DNA from: Coralloluteibacterium thermophilum
GTDB lineage: Bacteria; Pseudomonadota; Gammaproteobacteria; Xanthomonadales; Xanthomonadaceae
DNA: 64,000 nt
Direction: 5' to 3'
Assembly (NCBI RefSeq): GCF_042654365.1
Contig: NZ_JBHSGG010000015.1
Span: 42,850-106,849 of the forward strand
The notes beneath the pieces were generated by a model. It saw only the letters and a list, made by a program, of their open reading frames with translations. It searched no databases and was not told where the DNA came from. Below are positions 34,286-41,812 of this stretch, one piece after another; position 1 is the first letter of the stretch, and each line of letters starts with the position of its first letter. Position numbers and translations under genes: made by a program.

Positions 34286-36763
34286 TCAGGCCGCCTCGGG
34301 CTCCGCGCCCGGCAGGGCGGGTACCGGCCGCGCGCCGGCGGCCTCCAGTTCCGCCGGGTCGAAATCGTCGACGGTGATGGCGTCCAGCGTCATCGTGCGC
34401 AGCTCGTGGAGCTGGGCCTTCTCGGCCTCGGTGATCCAGCCGCGCTCGACGCCGGCGGCGAGCTGCTCCTCGTACGGGCGGTTCTCGACGTCGCTGCCCT
34501 TGAGGGCCTTGAGGAACTTGCGCTCCACCGGCTCCGCCAGCACCACCTTCGGCAGGTAGCTGTCGATGCGTCCGGCCGGGTTGTTCTCGCAGGGCGTCAG
34601 GAAGGTGCCGCGGGCGAGGCGGTCGCGCGCGTCGCCGGGCGTCATCAGCAGGGCGGCGGCGCGGCGGCCGAGGCGGTCGCTCGGGGCCTGGGCGCGACGA
34701 CCGAGCGGGAACACCAGCACCCACAGCGCCCAGCCGATCGGCCGCACCGGGAAGTTGCGCAGCGCGCCCGAGAGCGCCAGTTCGATCTTGTGCACGGCGT
34801 CGTGGAAGGCCCAGGCCAGCAGCGGACGGTCGCTGACCGGGCGGCCGGCATCCTCGTAGCGCTTGAGCATGGCGCTGGCGAGGTAGAGCTGGCTGAGCAC
34901 GTCGCCGAGGCGGCCGGACAGCTTCTCCTTGAACTTGAGCTTGCCGCCCAGGGTGAGCATCGAGGTGTCCGCGCACAGCGCCAGCGCAGCGGAATAGCGG
35001 TTCAACTTGCGGTAGTAGCGGCGGGTGTAGGCGTCGCCGGGCGCGCGGCCGAAGCGCGACGCCGTCAGTCCCATCCACAGCGCACGCACCGCGTTGGAGA
35101 CGGCGAAGCCGATGTGGGAGAACAGCACCTTGTCGAACTCGCGCAGGCGGGTGCCTCGGTCCTCGATCATCGCCGCCTGCATCTCCTTGAGCACCCAGGG
35201 ATGGCAGCGGATCGCCCCCTGCCCGAAGATCATCAGGCTGCGGGTCATGATGTTGGCGCCCTCGACCGTGATGCCGATGGGCGTGCCCTGCCAGGCGCGG
35301 CCGAGATAGTTGCGCGGCCCGAGGATGATGCCCTTGCCGCCGTGCACGTCCATGGCGTCGGAGACGACCTGGCGGCCCATCTCGGTGCAGTGGTACTTGG
35401 CGATGGTGGAGGGCACTGCCGGATTCTCGCCGCGGGTGACGGCGGCCGCGGTGGCCTCGGCCAGCGCGCTGATCGCGTAGGCGTTGCCGGCCATGCGCGC
35501 CAGGACTTCCTCCACGCCCTCGAAGCGGCCGATCGACAGCCCGAACTGCTTGCGGATGCGCGCGTAGGCGCCGGTCACGACGGCGAAGGCCTTGGAGCTG
35601 CCGGACGCGGTGGAGGGCAGGGTGATGGAGCGGCCGATCGACAGACATTCCACCAGCATCGCCCAGCCCTTGCCGGCGTACTCCTCGCCGCCGATCAGCG
35701 CCGACAGCGGGACGAACACGTCCTTGCCCCGGATAGGGCCGTTCTGGAACGGCACGTTGAGGGGGAAGTGGCGGCGCCCGATCTCCATGCCCGGCGTGTC
35801 GCGGGGGATCAAGGCCAGCGAGATGCCCAGGTCCTCGGTGTCGCCCAGCAGCTTGTCCGGGTCGTAGAGGCGGAAGGCGAGGCCGATGAGGGTCGCCACC
35901 GGGGCCAGCGTGATGTAGCGCTTCTCGAAGTTGAGGCGGATGCCGACCACCTCGGCGCCGTTCCACTGGCCGGTGCACACCACGCCGGTATCCGGGATGG
36001 AGGTCGCGTCGGAGCCGGCGAACGGGCCGGTCAGGCCGAAGCAGGGGATCTCGCGGCCGTCGGCCAGGCGCGGCAGGTAGTGGTCCTTCTGCTCCTGGGT
36101 GCCGTAGTGCATGAGCAGCTCGCCCGGGCCGAGCGAGTTGGGCACGCCGACGGTCGAGCTCAGCAGGCTCGACACCGAGGCGAGCTTCTGGATGACCTTG
36201 TGGTGGGCGAGCGCGGAGAAGCCGAGGCCGCCGTACTCCTTGGGGATGATCATCCCGAAGAACTTGTGCGTCTTGCAGAACGCCCAGACCTCCGGCGGCA
36301 GGTCGGCGCGCACATGGGTCGCCTCCCAGTCGTTCATCATCCGGCAGAGCTCCTCGCAGGGGCCGTCGAGGAAGGCCTGCTCCTCCGCGGTCAACGCGGG
36401 CGCGGGCTGGTCGAGGAGGCGCTGCCACTGCGGGCGGCCGGAGAACAGCTCGCCCTCGAAGCCGACCGTGCCGGACTCGAGCATCTGCCGCTCGGTCGAG
36501 GACAGCGGCGGGAGGATCTTCGTGTAGAAGTCGAGCAGCGGCGCGGTGATGCGGCTGCGGCGGAAGTCGGTCAGCAGCAGCGGCACGGCCACCGCGGCCA
36601 GCAGCACCGCGCAGACAGCCACCGCGACCGGGTGGCCGCCGGCGAGCCAGGCCAGCGCGAGCAGGGCGACGCTGAGCCCGGTCCACATCGCGAGCGAGAG
36701 ACGGTGGTAGGCGGCGATGCCGCCGGCGAGCAGCAGGGCGAGGATGGGCAGGAGGATGCTCAT
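34286..36763 (-). CDS. fadE: Acyl-CoA dehydrogenase, FadE type
   Basis: An 825-residue flavoenzyme for the first step of fatty-acid beta-oxidation (acyl-CoA to trans-2-enoyl-CoA). The long FadE form has two N-terminal membrane helices (ILLPILALLLAGGIAAY, AVAVCAVLLAAVAVPLLL) before the dehydrogenase core. Signatures: IIPKEYGGLGFSALAHHKVI, FGLTGPFAGSDATSIPDTG, FGLSIGRFEGVEEVLARMAG, DAMDVHGGKGIILGPRNYLG and VEGANIMTRSLMIFGQGAIR. It overlaps the alpha/beta hydrolase by ATGA, so the two are one operon, possibly controlled at the palindrome over the hydrolase start. Confidence 0.96.
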   Translation of the reverse strand: MSILLPILALLLAGGIAAYHRLSLAMWTGLSVALLALAWLAGGHPVAVAVCAVLLAAVAVPLLLTDFRRSRITAPLLDFYTKILPPLSSTERQMLESGTVGFEGELFSGRPQWQRLLDQPAPALTAEEQAFLDGPCEELCRMMNDWEATHVRADLPPEVWAFCKTHKFFGMIIPKEYGGLGFSALAHHKVIQKLASVSSLLSSTVGVPNSLGPGELLMHYGTQEQKDHYLPRLADGREIPCFGLTGPFAGSDATSIPDTGVVCTGQWNGAEVVGIRLNFEKRYITLAPVATLIGLAFRLYDPDKLLGDTEDLGISLALIPRDTPGMEIGRRHFPLNVPFQNGPIRGKDVFVPLSALIGGEEYAGKGWAMLVECLSIGRSITLPSTASGSSKAFAVVTGAYARIRKQFGLSIGRFEGVEEVLARMAGNAYAISALAEATAAAVTRGENPAVPSTIAKYHCTEMGRQVVSDAMDVHGGKGIILGPRNYLGRAWQGTPIGITVEGANIMTRSLMIFGQGAIRCHPWVLKEMQAAMIEDRGTRLREFDKVLFSHIGFAVSNAVRALWMGLTASRFGRAPGDAYTRRYYRKLNRYSAALALCADTSMLTLGGKLKFKEKLSGRLGDVLSQLYLASAMLKRYEDAGRPVSDRPLLAWAFHDAVHKIELALSGALRNFPVRPIGWALWVLVFPLGRRAQAPSDRLGRRAAALLMTPGDARDRLARGTFLTPCENNPAGRIDSYLPKVVLAEPVERKFLKALKGSDVENRPYEEQLAAGVERGWITEAEKAQLHELRTMTLDAITVDDFDPAELEAAGARPVPALPGAEPEAA

Positions 36764-37650
36764 GGAACGGCTCCGGTGAGGGCGCGCTGGGGTTGGGTGG
36801 AATCGAGGGAGGACAGGAAGTCGAGGACGGCGCCGGCGAAGGCCCGGTTGTCGTCGCCGGCGACCATGTGGGTCGCGCCGGGCAGGCGCACGTGGCGCGC
36901 GTGCGGCGCCAGGGCGAGGAAGTCGTCGACCGTGCGGTCGGAGACGAGGTCGCTGCGGCCGCCGCTGACCAGGAGCGTCGGCACGTCGAGGGCGCGCGCC
37001 GCCTCGGCCATCGCGGCCTGGTGCGCCTCGACGCCGACGGCGAACTCGTCGATCAGGCGCGGATCCCAGTGCCAGCGCCAGCGGCCGTCGTCGCTCTGGC
37101 GCAGGATCTCACGGAGTTGTGCCGGCGTCTTGCGGGGGCGGTGCGGAAGATAGGCGGCGATCGCGTCGGCCGCCTGCCCGAGGTCGGCGAAGCCGTCCGG
37201 GTGCGCCTGCATGAAGCCGAGAATGCGCCGGAAGCCGGCGTCCTCCCACTTCGGCGTGACGTCCACCAGCACCAGCGCGGAGAACGGCCGCGCCTTCGCC
37301 TGCGCGAGCAGCCCGACCAGCCCGCCCATCGACGCCCCCACCAGCACCGGTCCCGGGCCGGCGTGCGCCGCGACCGCGATCATGTCCTCGACGAAGTCCT
37401 CGCCGCGGTACGGCCGGTCGGCCGGGTTCCGGTCCGAGTCGCCGTGGCCGCGGGCGTCGAAGGCGAGCGAGCCGATGCCCTGCGTCGCGAAGGCCCGTGC
37501 TGCAGCGCGCCAGGCGCCGCGGGTCTGGCCGAAGCCATGTGCCAGTACCGCCTCGGGTTTCGACCCGGAAGGCAGCCGCGTGCAGCGCAGCGTGCACGCG
37601 CCGACCCGGATGTGCATCTCGTGCTCGTGGCTGTCGAACGGCAGCTCCAT
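36760..37650 (-). CDS. Alpha/beta hydrolase
   Basis: A 296-residue hydrolase. The oxyanion motif is HGFGQ (39-43). The nucleophile Ser107 is in LVGASMGGLVG, the acid is probably Asp234 (GGRSDLVS) and the base His261 (GATHMVAGDDN). DARGHGDSDR is typical of esterases and thioesterases in this fold. It is coupled to fadE, so an acyl-CoA thioesterase or lipase role in fatty-acid use is plausible. The start may instead be the ATG at 37617 (MHIRVG), in which case the palindrome at 37647-37664 would lie fully in the leader. Confidence 0.88.
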   Translation of the reverse strand: MELPFDSHEHEMHIRVGACTLRCTRLPSGSKPEAVLAHGFGQTRGAWRAAARAFATQGIGSLAFDARGHGDSDRNPADRPYRGEDFVEDMIAVAAHAGPGPVLVGASMGGLVGLLAQAKARPFSALVLVDVTPKWEDAGFRRILGFMQAHPDGFADLGQAADAIAAYLPHRPRKTPAQLREILRQSDDGRWRWHWDPRLIDEFAVGVEAHQAAMAEAARALDVPTLLVSGGRSDLVSDRTVDDFLALAPHARHVRLPGATHMVAGDDNRAFAGAVLDFLSSLDSTQPQRALTGAVP

Positions 37651-37664
37651 ACTCGCAAGTATGG
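37647..37664. promoter_or_regulatory. Palindromic operator candidate at the hydrolase-fadE start
   Basis: CCATACT-CGCA-AGTATGG, perfect 7-base arms, overlapping the proposed ATG of the hydrolase. This size and symmetry suit a TetR-type dimer. A TetR-family gene lies 3.2 kb away (40872-41483). That this is its site is only a guess. Confidence 0.5.
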
Positions 37665-37731
37665 TGAGCGCCCGCCCGCGCAGTCAACACGCGAGCCTTC
37701 GCACAAAAAGATGACAAACGTAAAAATTGTG

Positions 37732-37760
37732 TTGACCGCAGCTTAACGGATTGCTAGCGT
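37732..37760 (+). promoter_or_regulatory. Promoter of the large TonB receptor
   Basis: TTGACC (37732-37737), 17-base spacer, TAGCGT (37755-37760). The A/T-rich ACAAAAAGATGACAAACG just upstream is unusual in this high-GC DNA. The same layout, with TTGTTA-N17-TAGCGT, precedes the barrel gene at 45859. The leader is about 90 bases. Confidence 0.7.
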
Positions 37761-37855
37761 CCGAACGGCTCGCATGCGCCTGTCGCCTGCCGGGCCACTA
37801 CGGGGAAGGCGCGTTGCGCCTTGCACAAATAGTTCTTCTGTTCGGGGTATCACTA

Positions 37856-40762
37856 ATGAATTGCAACCGTAACGCGTTGAGCTACGCGGTCGGCCTGGGT
37901 CTGGCAGCGGGCGCGCTCGTCATTCCGGGTGCCGCATACGCCCAGAGTACTGGCGCCACGCAGCTGGACCGCATCGAGGTCACCGGCTCGCGCATCCGCC
38001 AGGTCGACATCGAGACCGCCCAGCCGGTCCTGACGATCACCCGCGCCGAGATCGAGAACCAGGGCTTCACGTCCGTTGCCGATATCCTCCAGAACATTTC
38101 GGCAGCCGGTGCACCGCCGATCAGCCGCGCTTCGCCGCTGTCCGCGGGCGAAGCCGTCGGTGGCCAGTACATCAGCCTGCGTAACCTTGGCACGACCCGC
38201 TCGCTCGTCCTCGTCAATGGCCGCCGCCTGGGTATCACCACGGGTGGCAACCAAGACATCTCCACGATTCCGACCTCCGCGGTCGAGCGCATCGAGGTGT
38301 TGAAGGACGGCGCGTCCGCCATCTACGGTTCGGATGCAATGGCCGGCGTGGTGAACATCATCACCCGCAGCTCGTTCGAGGGCGTGCAGGCGACGGCCTA
38401 CTACGGGCAGTACAGTGAAGGCGATGGTGCGGTCGAGCGTTTCGATGTCACCGCAGGAACCAGCAGCGACCGTATGTCGGTTGTGTTCGGCTTTGAGTAC
38501 TCGAAGGAGAACGAGGTCTGGTCGACCGACCGCCCCTACACCGAGTTCCCGAACGGCGCCCGTCATCCGTATCGTGGTTGGACCCCCGCGAGCTCTTGGG
38601 GCGGCTGGGTGACGAGCGAAGAGACGGCGGTTCCGGGCGTCCCGACGGGAACCCGCGTGGTGCTGCGGCCCGGCGGCGATCCGCGTAACATCAATGACTA
38701 TGTCGCACAGGACACGACTGCACCAAACGGGCAGGTCAACAACGCCAACGAGCAGATGCACCTGCGCAATCCGATCGAGCGCAAGCAGATCTTCGCGTCG
38801 GGTAGCTATGAACTGACCGACAACATCCGCGTGCGCGGCGATCTGCTGTACGGAAAGCGTGATGCCTCGCGTTCGATCGCGGGTTATCCGATGCAGGCGG
38901 GAACCTTCGCGAACAACGTTCCGGGTGGGGTCGGCATCTCGCCGGACAGCTACTTCAATCCGACCGGTGCCACGATCGACAACTGGTGGCGCCGCACTTG
39001 GGAAGTGCCGCGCGTTACCGACAACAGCATCGACAACTTCCGCGGCGTCCTCGCGCTTGAGGGCAGCTTCGATGTGGGTGACCGGTACTTCGATTGGGAT
39101 GTGAGCTATCTCTACACCGAGAACAAGAACCTCCAGTCGTCCTTCGGCAACCTGAACCTCAACAACGTAAAGCACGCTGTCGGCCCCTCCTACATCACGG
39201 ACACCGGCAACTTGGTGTGCGGTACCCCCGATAGCGGGCCGATCCAAGGCTGTGTGCCGTGGAATGTGTTCCTGCCGTACGGCGTCGCTGGCCCCGGCAG
39301 CTTCGTCGACAACCAAGCGCTCATGGACTACATCTTCCAGGAGGAGCACTCGACCGGGCAGACCTCGACGTCCGTGTTCAACGCCAACATCGCGGGTGGC
39401 ATCTTCACCCTGCCGGCGGGCGACCTCGGTTTCGCGGCCGGCATCGAGCGCCGCAAGGAAAAGGGTGAGTTCGTGCCGGATGCGCTGTCGGTCTCCGGTG
39501 GCTCGACCAATCTCGGTGCGCGTCCGACCCGTGGCGGCTACAACGTCAACGAGGCCTATGCAGAGCTTGAGATTCCGCTTCTGGCCGATCTGCCGGGCGC
39601 ACGCGAGCTGAGCCTGAACGTCGCCACCCGCTACTCGGACTTCGACACTTTCGGGGACACGCTCAACAGCAAGGCCAGCTTCAAGTGGAAGCCGATCGAC
39701 CAGTTGCTGATCCGTGGTACCTGGGCCGAGGGCTTCCGCGCCCCGACCGTTGCGAACCTGTACGCCGGTGGTTCTCAGACCTTCGCGAACTATACCGACG
39801 TATGCGACACGGTGTACGGTCAGGCGGCCGGCAACGCCACCATCCGTGCGAACTGTGGGCGTGACATCGCGAATCCGGATACCTTCCGCCAGTTGCAACA
39901 GGGTTTCGTTCAGTCGACCGGCCCGAACGTGCAGACCCCGGTGCCGTTCTTCAGCGGGGCAGCGAATCCGCTACTGACGCCGGAAACTTCGGTGTCCAAG
40001 AACCTGGGCGTGGTCTGGAGCCCGACCTTCGCTCCGACGTTGAGCTTCGCGCTCGACTGGTGGAACGTCCGTATCGAAAACACGATCGTCAGCGACACCC
40101 CGGGCGATATCCTCCGGGACTGCTACGTCGACAACATCATGTCGCGCTGCGAGCTGTTCACTCGTGATCCGGTTCTGGGTTACATCAACAGCATGAGCTA
40201 CGGGTCCCGGAACTCCGGTTACCTTGATACCGAAGGCTTCGACTTCGATGTCAACTACCGCTGGGACACTGCGGCGTGGGGTAACTTCGGCTTCCAGTTC
40301 AACAGTACCTACGTCAGCAAGTTCGAGTCCAAGTCCACGGACATTGCGACGCAGCTGCCGACACAGAACGTCGGCTTCGGTACCTACTACCGTATTCGTG
40401 CCAACGCAGGCATTGACTGGAACTACGGCATCTTCGCTGCGAGCTGGAACTTCCGCTACTACCACGGTACGAGCGAGACTTGCCTTGATTGGCGCAATGT
40501 GCCGGAGGAGTGCTCGAACCCGGACTACATCGCGGGTAATCCGGCACAGACCCGCGCGATCAACCGCATGAGCTCTGCACTGTTCAACGATGTGCAGTTC
40601 CGCGTCAATGCGCCGTGGGACGCGACGATTTCGGTCGGTGCCAACAACGTGTTCGACCGCGTCGCTTCGCCCTCGTACTCGCAGGTCAACTCGAACTTCG
40701 CTTACAACGGCGAGTTTGACATCGGCCGCTTCATGTACATGAGGTACCAGCAGCGCTTCTGA
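37856..40762 (+). CDS. TonB-dependent receptor (large, Oar/xanthomonad type)
   Basis: Outer-membrane receptor of 968 residues. It has a signal peptide ending at GAAYAQ and a TonB-box-like start (LDRIEVTGSRIRQVDIETAQ). The plug has YISLRNLGTTRSLVLVNGRR and VEVLKDGASAIYGSDAMAGV-type signals (here IEVLKDG), then a 22-strand barrel with GTWAEGFRAPTVANLYAGGS and a C-terminal Phe (YMRYQQRF). The start at 37856 follows the promoter at 37732. Codons ending in T (CGT, GGT, GTT) are more frequent than in its neighbours, which fits high expression or a different origin. The substrate is not evident; nearby TetR and fad genes do not settle it. It ends in a perfect terminator. Confidence 0.93.
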   Translation: MNCNRNALSYAVGLGLAAGALVIPGAAYAQSTGATQLDRIEVTGSRIRQVDIETAQPVLTITRAEIENQGFTSVADILQNISAAGAPPISRASPLSAGEAVGGQYISLRNLGTTRSLVLVNGRRLGITTGGNQDISTIPTSAVERIEVLKDGASAIYGSDAMAGVVNIITRSSFEGVQATAYYGQYSEGDGAVERFDVTAGTSSDRMSVVFGFEYSKENEVWSTDRPYTEFPNGARHPYRGWTPASSWGGWVTSEETAVPGVPTGTRVVLRPGGDPRNINDYVAQDTTAPNGQVNNANEQMHLRNPIERKQIFASGSYELTDNIRVRGDLLYGKRDASRSIAGYPMQAGTFANNVPGGVGISPDSYFNPTGATIDNWWRRTWEVPRVTDNSIDNFRGVLALEGSFDVGDRYFDWDVSYLYTENKNLQSSFGNLNLNNVKHAVGPSYITDTGNLVCGTPDSGPIQGCVPWNVFLPYGVAGPGSFVDNQALMDYIFQEEHSTGQTSTSVFNANIAGGIFTLPAGDLGFAAGIERRKEKGEFVPDALSVSGGSTNLGARPTRGGYNVNEAYAELEIPLLADLPGARELSLNVATRYSDFDTFGDTLNSKASFKWKPIDQLLIRGTWAEGFRAPTVANLYAGGSQTFANYTDVCDTVYGQAAGNATIRANCGRDIANPDTFRQLQQGFVQSTGPNVQTPVPFFSGAANPLLTPETSVSKNLGVVWSPTFAPTLSFALDWWNVRIENTIVSDTPGDILRDCYVDNIMSRCELFTRDPVLGYINSMSYGSRNSGYLDTEGFDFDVNYRWDTAAWGNFGFQFNSTYVSKFESKSTDIATQLPTQNVGFGTYYRIRANAGIDWNYGIFAASWNFRYYHGTSETCLDWRNVPEECSNPDYIAGNPAQTRAINRMSSALFNDVQFRVNAPWDATISVGANNVFDRVASPSYSQVNSNFAYNGEFDIGRFMYMRYQQRF

Positions 40763-40783
40763 TCGCTGTTGCGAGTCGTGTAG

Positions 40784-40816
40784 AACTACGGCCCCGCAAG
40801 GGGCCGTAGTTTTTTT
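40784..40816 (+). terminator. Rho-independent terminator of the receptor
   Basis: AACTACGGCCCC (40784-40795), loop GCAA, GGGGCCGTAGTT (40800-40811) and a T-run of seven. It is a 12-bp perfect stem. Confidence 0.95.
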
Positions 40817-40871
40817 GCGCCCGGTCGCTCGGCTAGGCGGGCTTCCACACTGGCGGTACACTCCGGCGGCC

Positions 40872-41483
40872 ATGTCAGATCCCAGCAATTCACCCTCTGC
40901 CGCGAAGGCATCTCCGCGCGGTGAGCGCAACAGCCGGCTCAGCGCCGATGATTGGTCCGAGGCAGCTCTGGACCAGATCGCGACGCATGGCGTCGCCAGC
41001 GTCGCCGTCGAGCCGCTGGCCCGGCGGCTCGGAGTGACCAAGGGCAGCTTCTACTGGCACTTCTCGTCCCGCGAGGCGCTGATCAAGTCGGCGCTCGAGC
41101 GCTGGGAGGCGATGGAGCAGGAGACGGTCTTCGGACAGCTCGAGAAGATCCCGGACCCGAGGGAGCGTCTGCGTTCGCTGTTCCGGGTCGTTGCGCAGGA
41201 GGTCAAACCCCATGCGATCTACTCAGAGCTCTTCAAGGCGATCGATCATCCCCTTGTCCAGCCGGTCATGGAGCGCATTTCCGAGCGGCGTTTCGCCTAC
41301 CTGACCGAGGCATTCCGCCAGGTCGGCATGGCGCCGGTCGAAGCCCAGCACCGAGCGAGACTCACGTACGCGGCGTATGTCGGCTTCCTGCAGCTCAATC
41401 GCCAGTTGCATCAGCCAAAGCTGCATCACGACGAGTTCGAGGCTTACGTCAGCCACATGATGGCCACGCTAATTCCTGGGTAA
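40872..41483 (+). CDS. TetR/AcrR family transcriptional regulator
   Basis: A 203-residue repressor-type protein. The N-terminal helix-turn-helix is VASVAVEPLARRLGVTKGSF followed by YWHFSSREALIKSALERW, the TetR signature. The rest is an all-helical ligand-binding and dimer domain. A TACACT -10-like box lies at 40857-40862, only 9 bases before the ATG, so the leader is very short. It sits between two large TonB receptors. It may control one of them or the hydrolase-fadE operon, but no operator match was shown. Confidence 0.93.
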   Translation: MSDPSNSPSAAKASPRGERNSRLSADDWSEAALDQIATHGVASVAVEPLARRLGVTKGSFYWHFSSREALIKSALERWEAMEQETVFGQLEKIPDPRERLRSLFRVVAQEVKPHAIYSELFKAIDHPLVQPVMERISERRFAYLTEAFRQVGMAPVEAQHRARLTYAAYVGFLQLNRQLHQPKLHHDEFEAYVSHMMATLIPG

Positions 41484-41766
41484 GTCAGCGGGGGGGCGGC
41501 GAGAAGCTGAGACATTCGGGAGTGCATCCCTTCGGCCACCGTGGCGAGTGCGGTTCCAGCGTTCACGCACCTGTTCATGTCGCTTCTCGCGTGCTCCGGA
41601 CCAGGTCGATGATGAGGAGTCGCGCGGTCGCACTATGGCCGTGGACGTAGCGATGGCTCCCTCGTACAGCGGGCAGTACCGTGGGTCCCTGATGCACCCG
41701 CTTCCATGCAAGAGCGAGCTGGAGGAGCGCTTGCGACATCCTCCTTCAGCGCGATCAGCGAAAGGA
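41484..41766. other. Intergenic region, no gene recognised
   Basis: About 280 bases between the TetR stop and the shared terminator. Short frames on both strands (for example 41548-41781) lack ribosome sites and family motifs. I see nothing functional in it. Confidence 0.6.
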
Positions 41767-41793
41767 GAAACGGCCCCTTGAAGGGGCCGTTTC
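41767..41793. terminator. Bidirectional terminator between tetR and the second receptor
   Basis: GAAACGGCCCCTT (41767-41779), one central G, AAGGGGCCGTTTC (41781-41793): a perfect 13-base palindrome with A-run and T-run flanks on each side, between convergent genes. Confidence 0.9.
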
Positions 41794-41812
41794 ATCCTGG
41801 AGCTGCCGCGCG

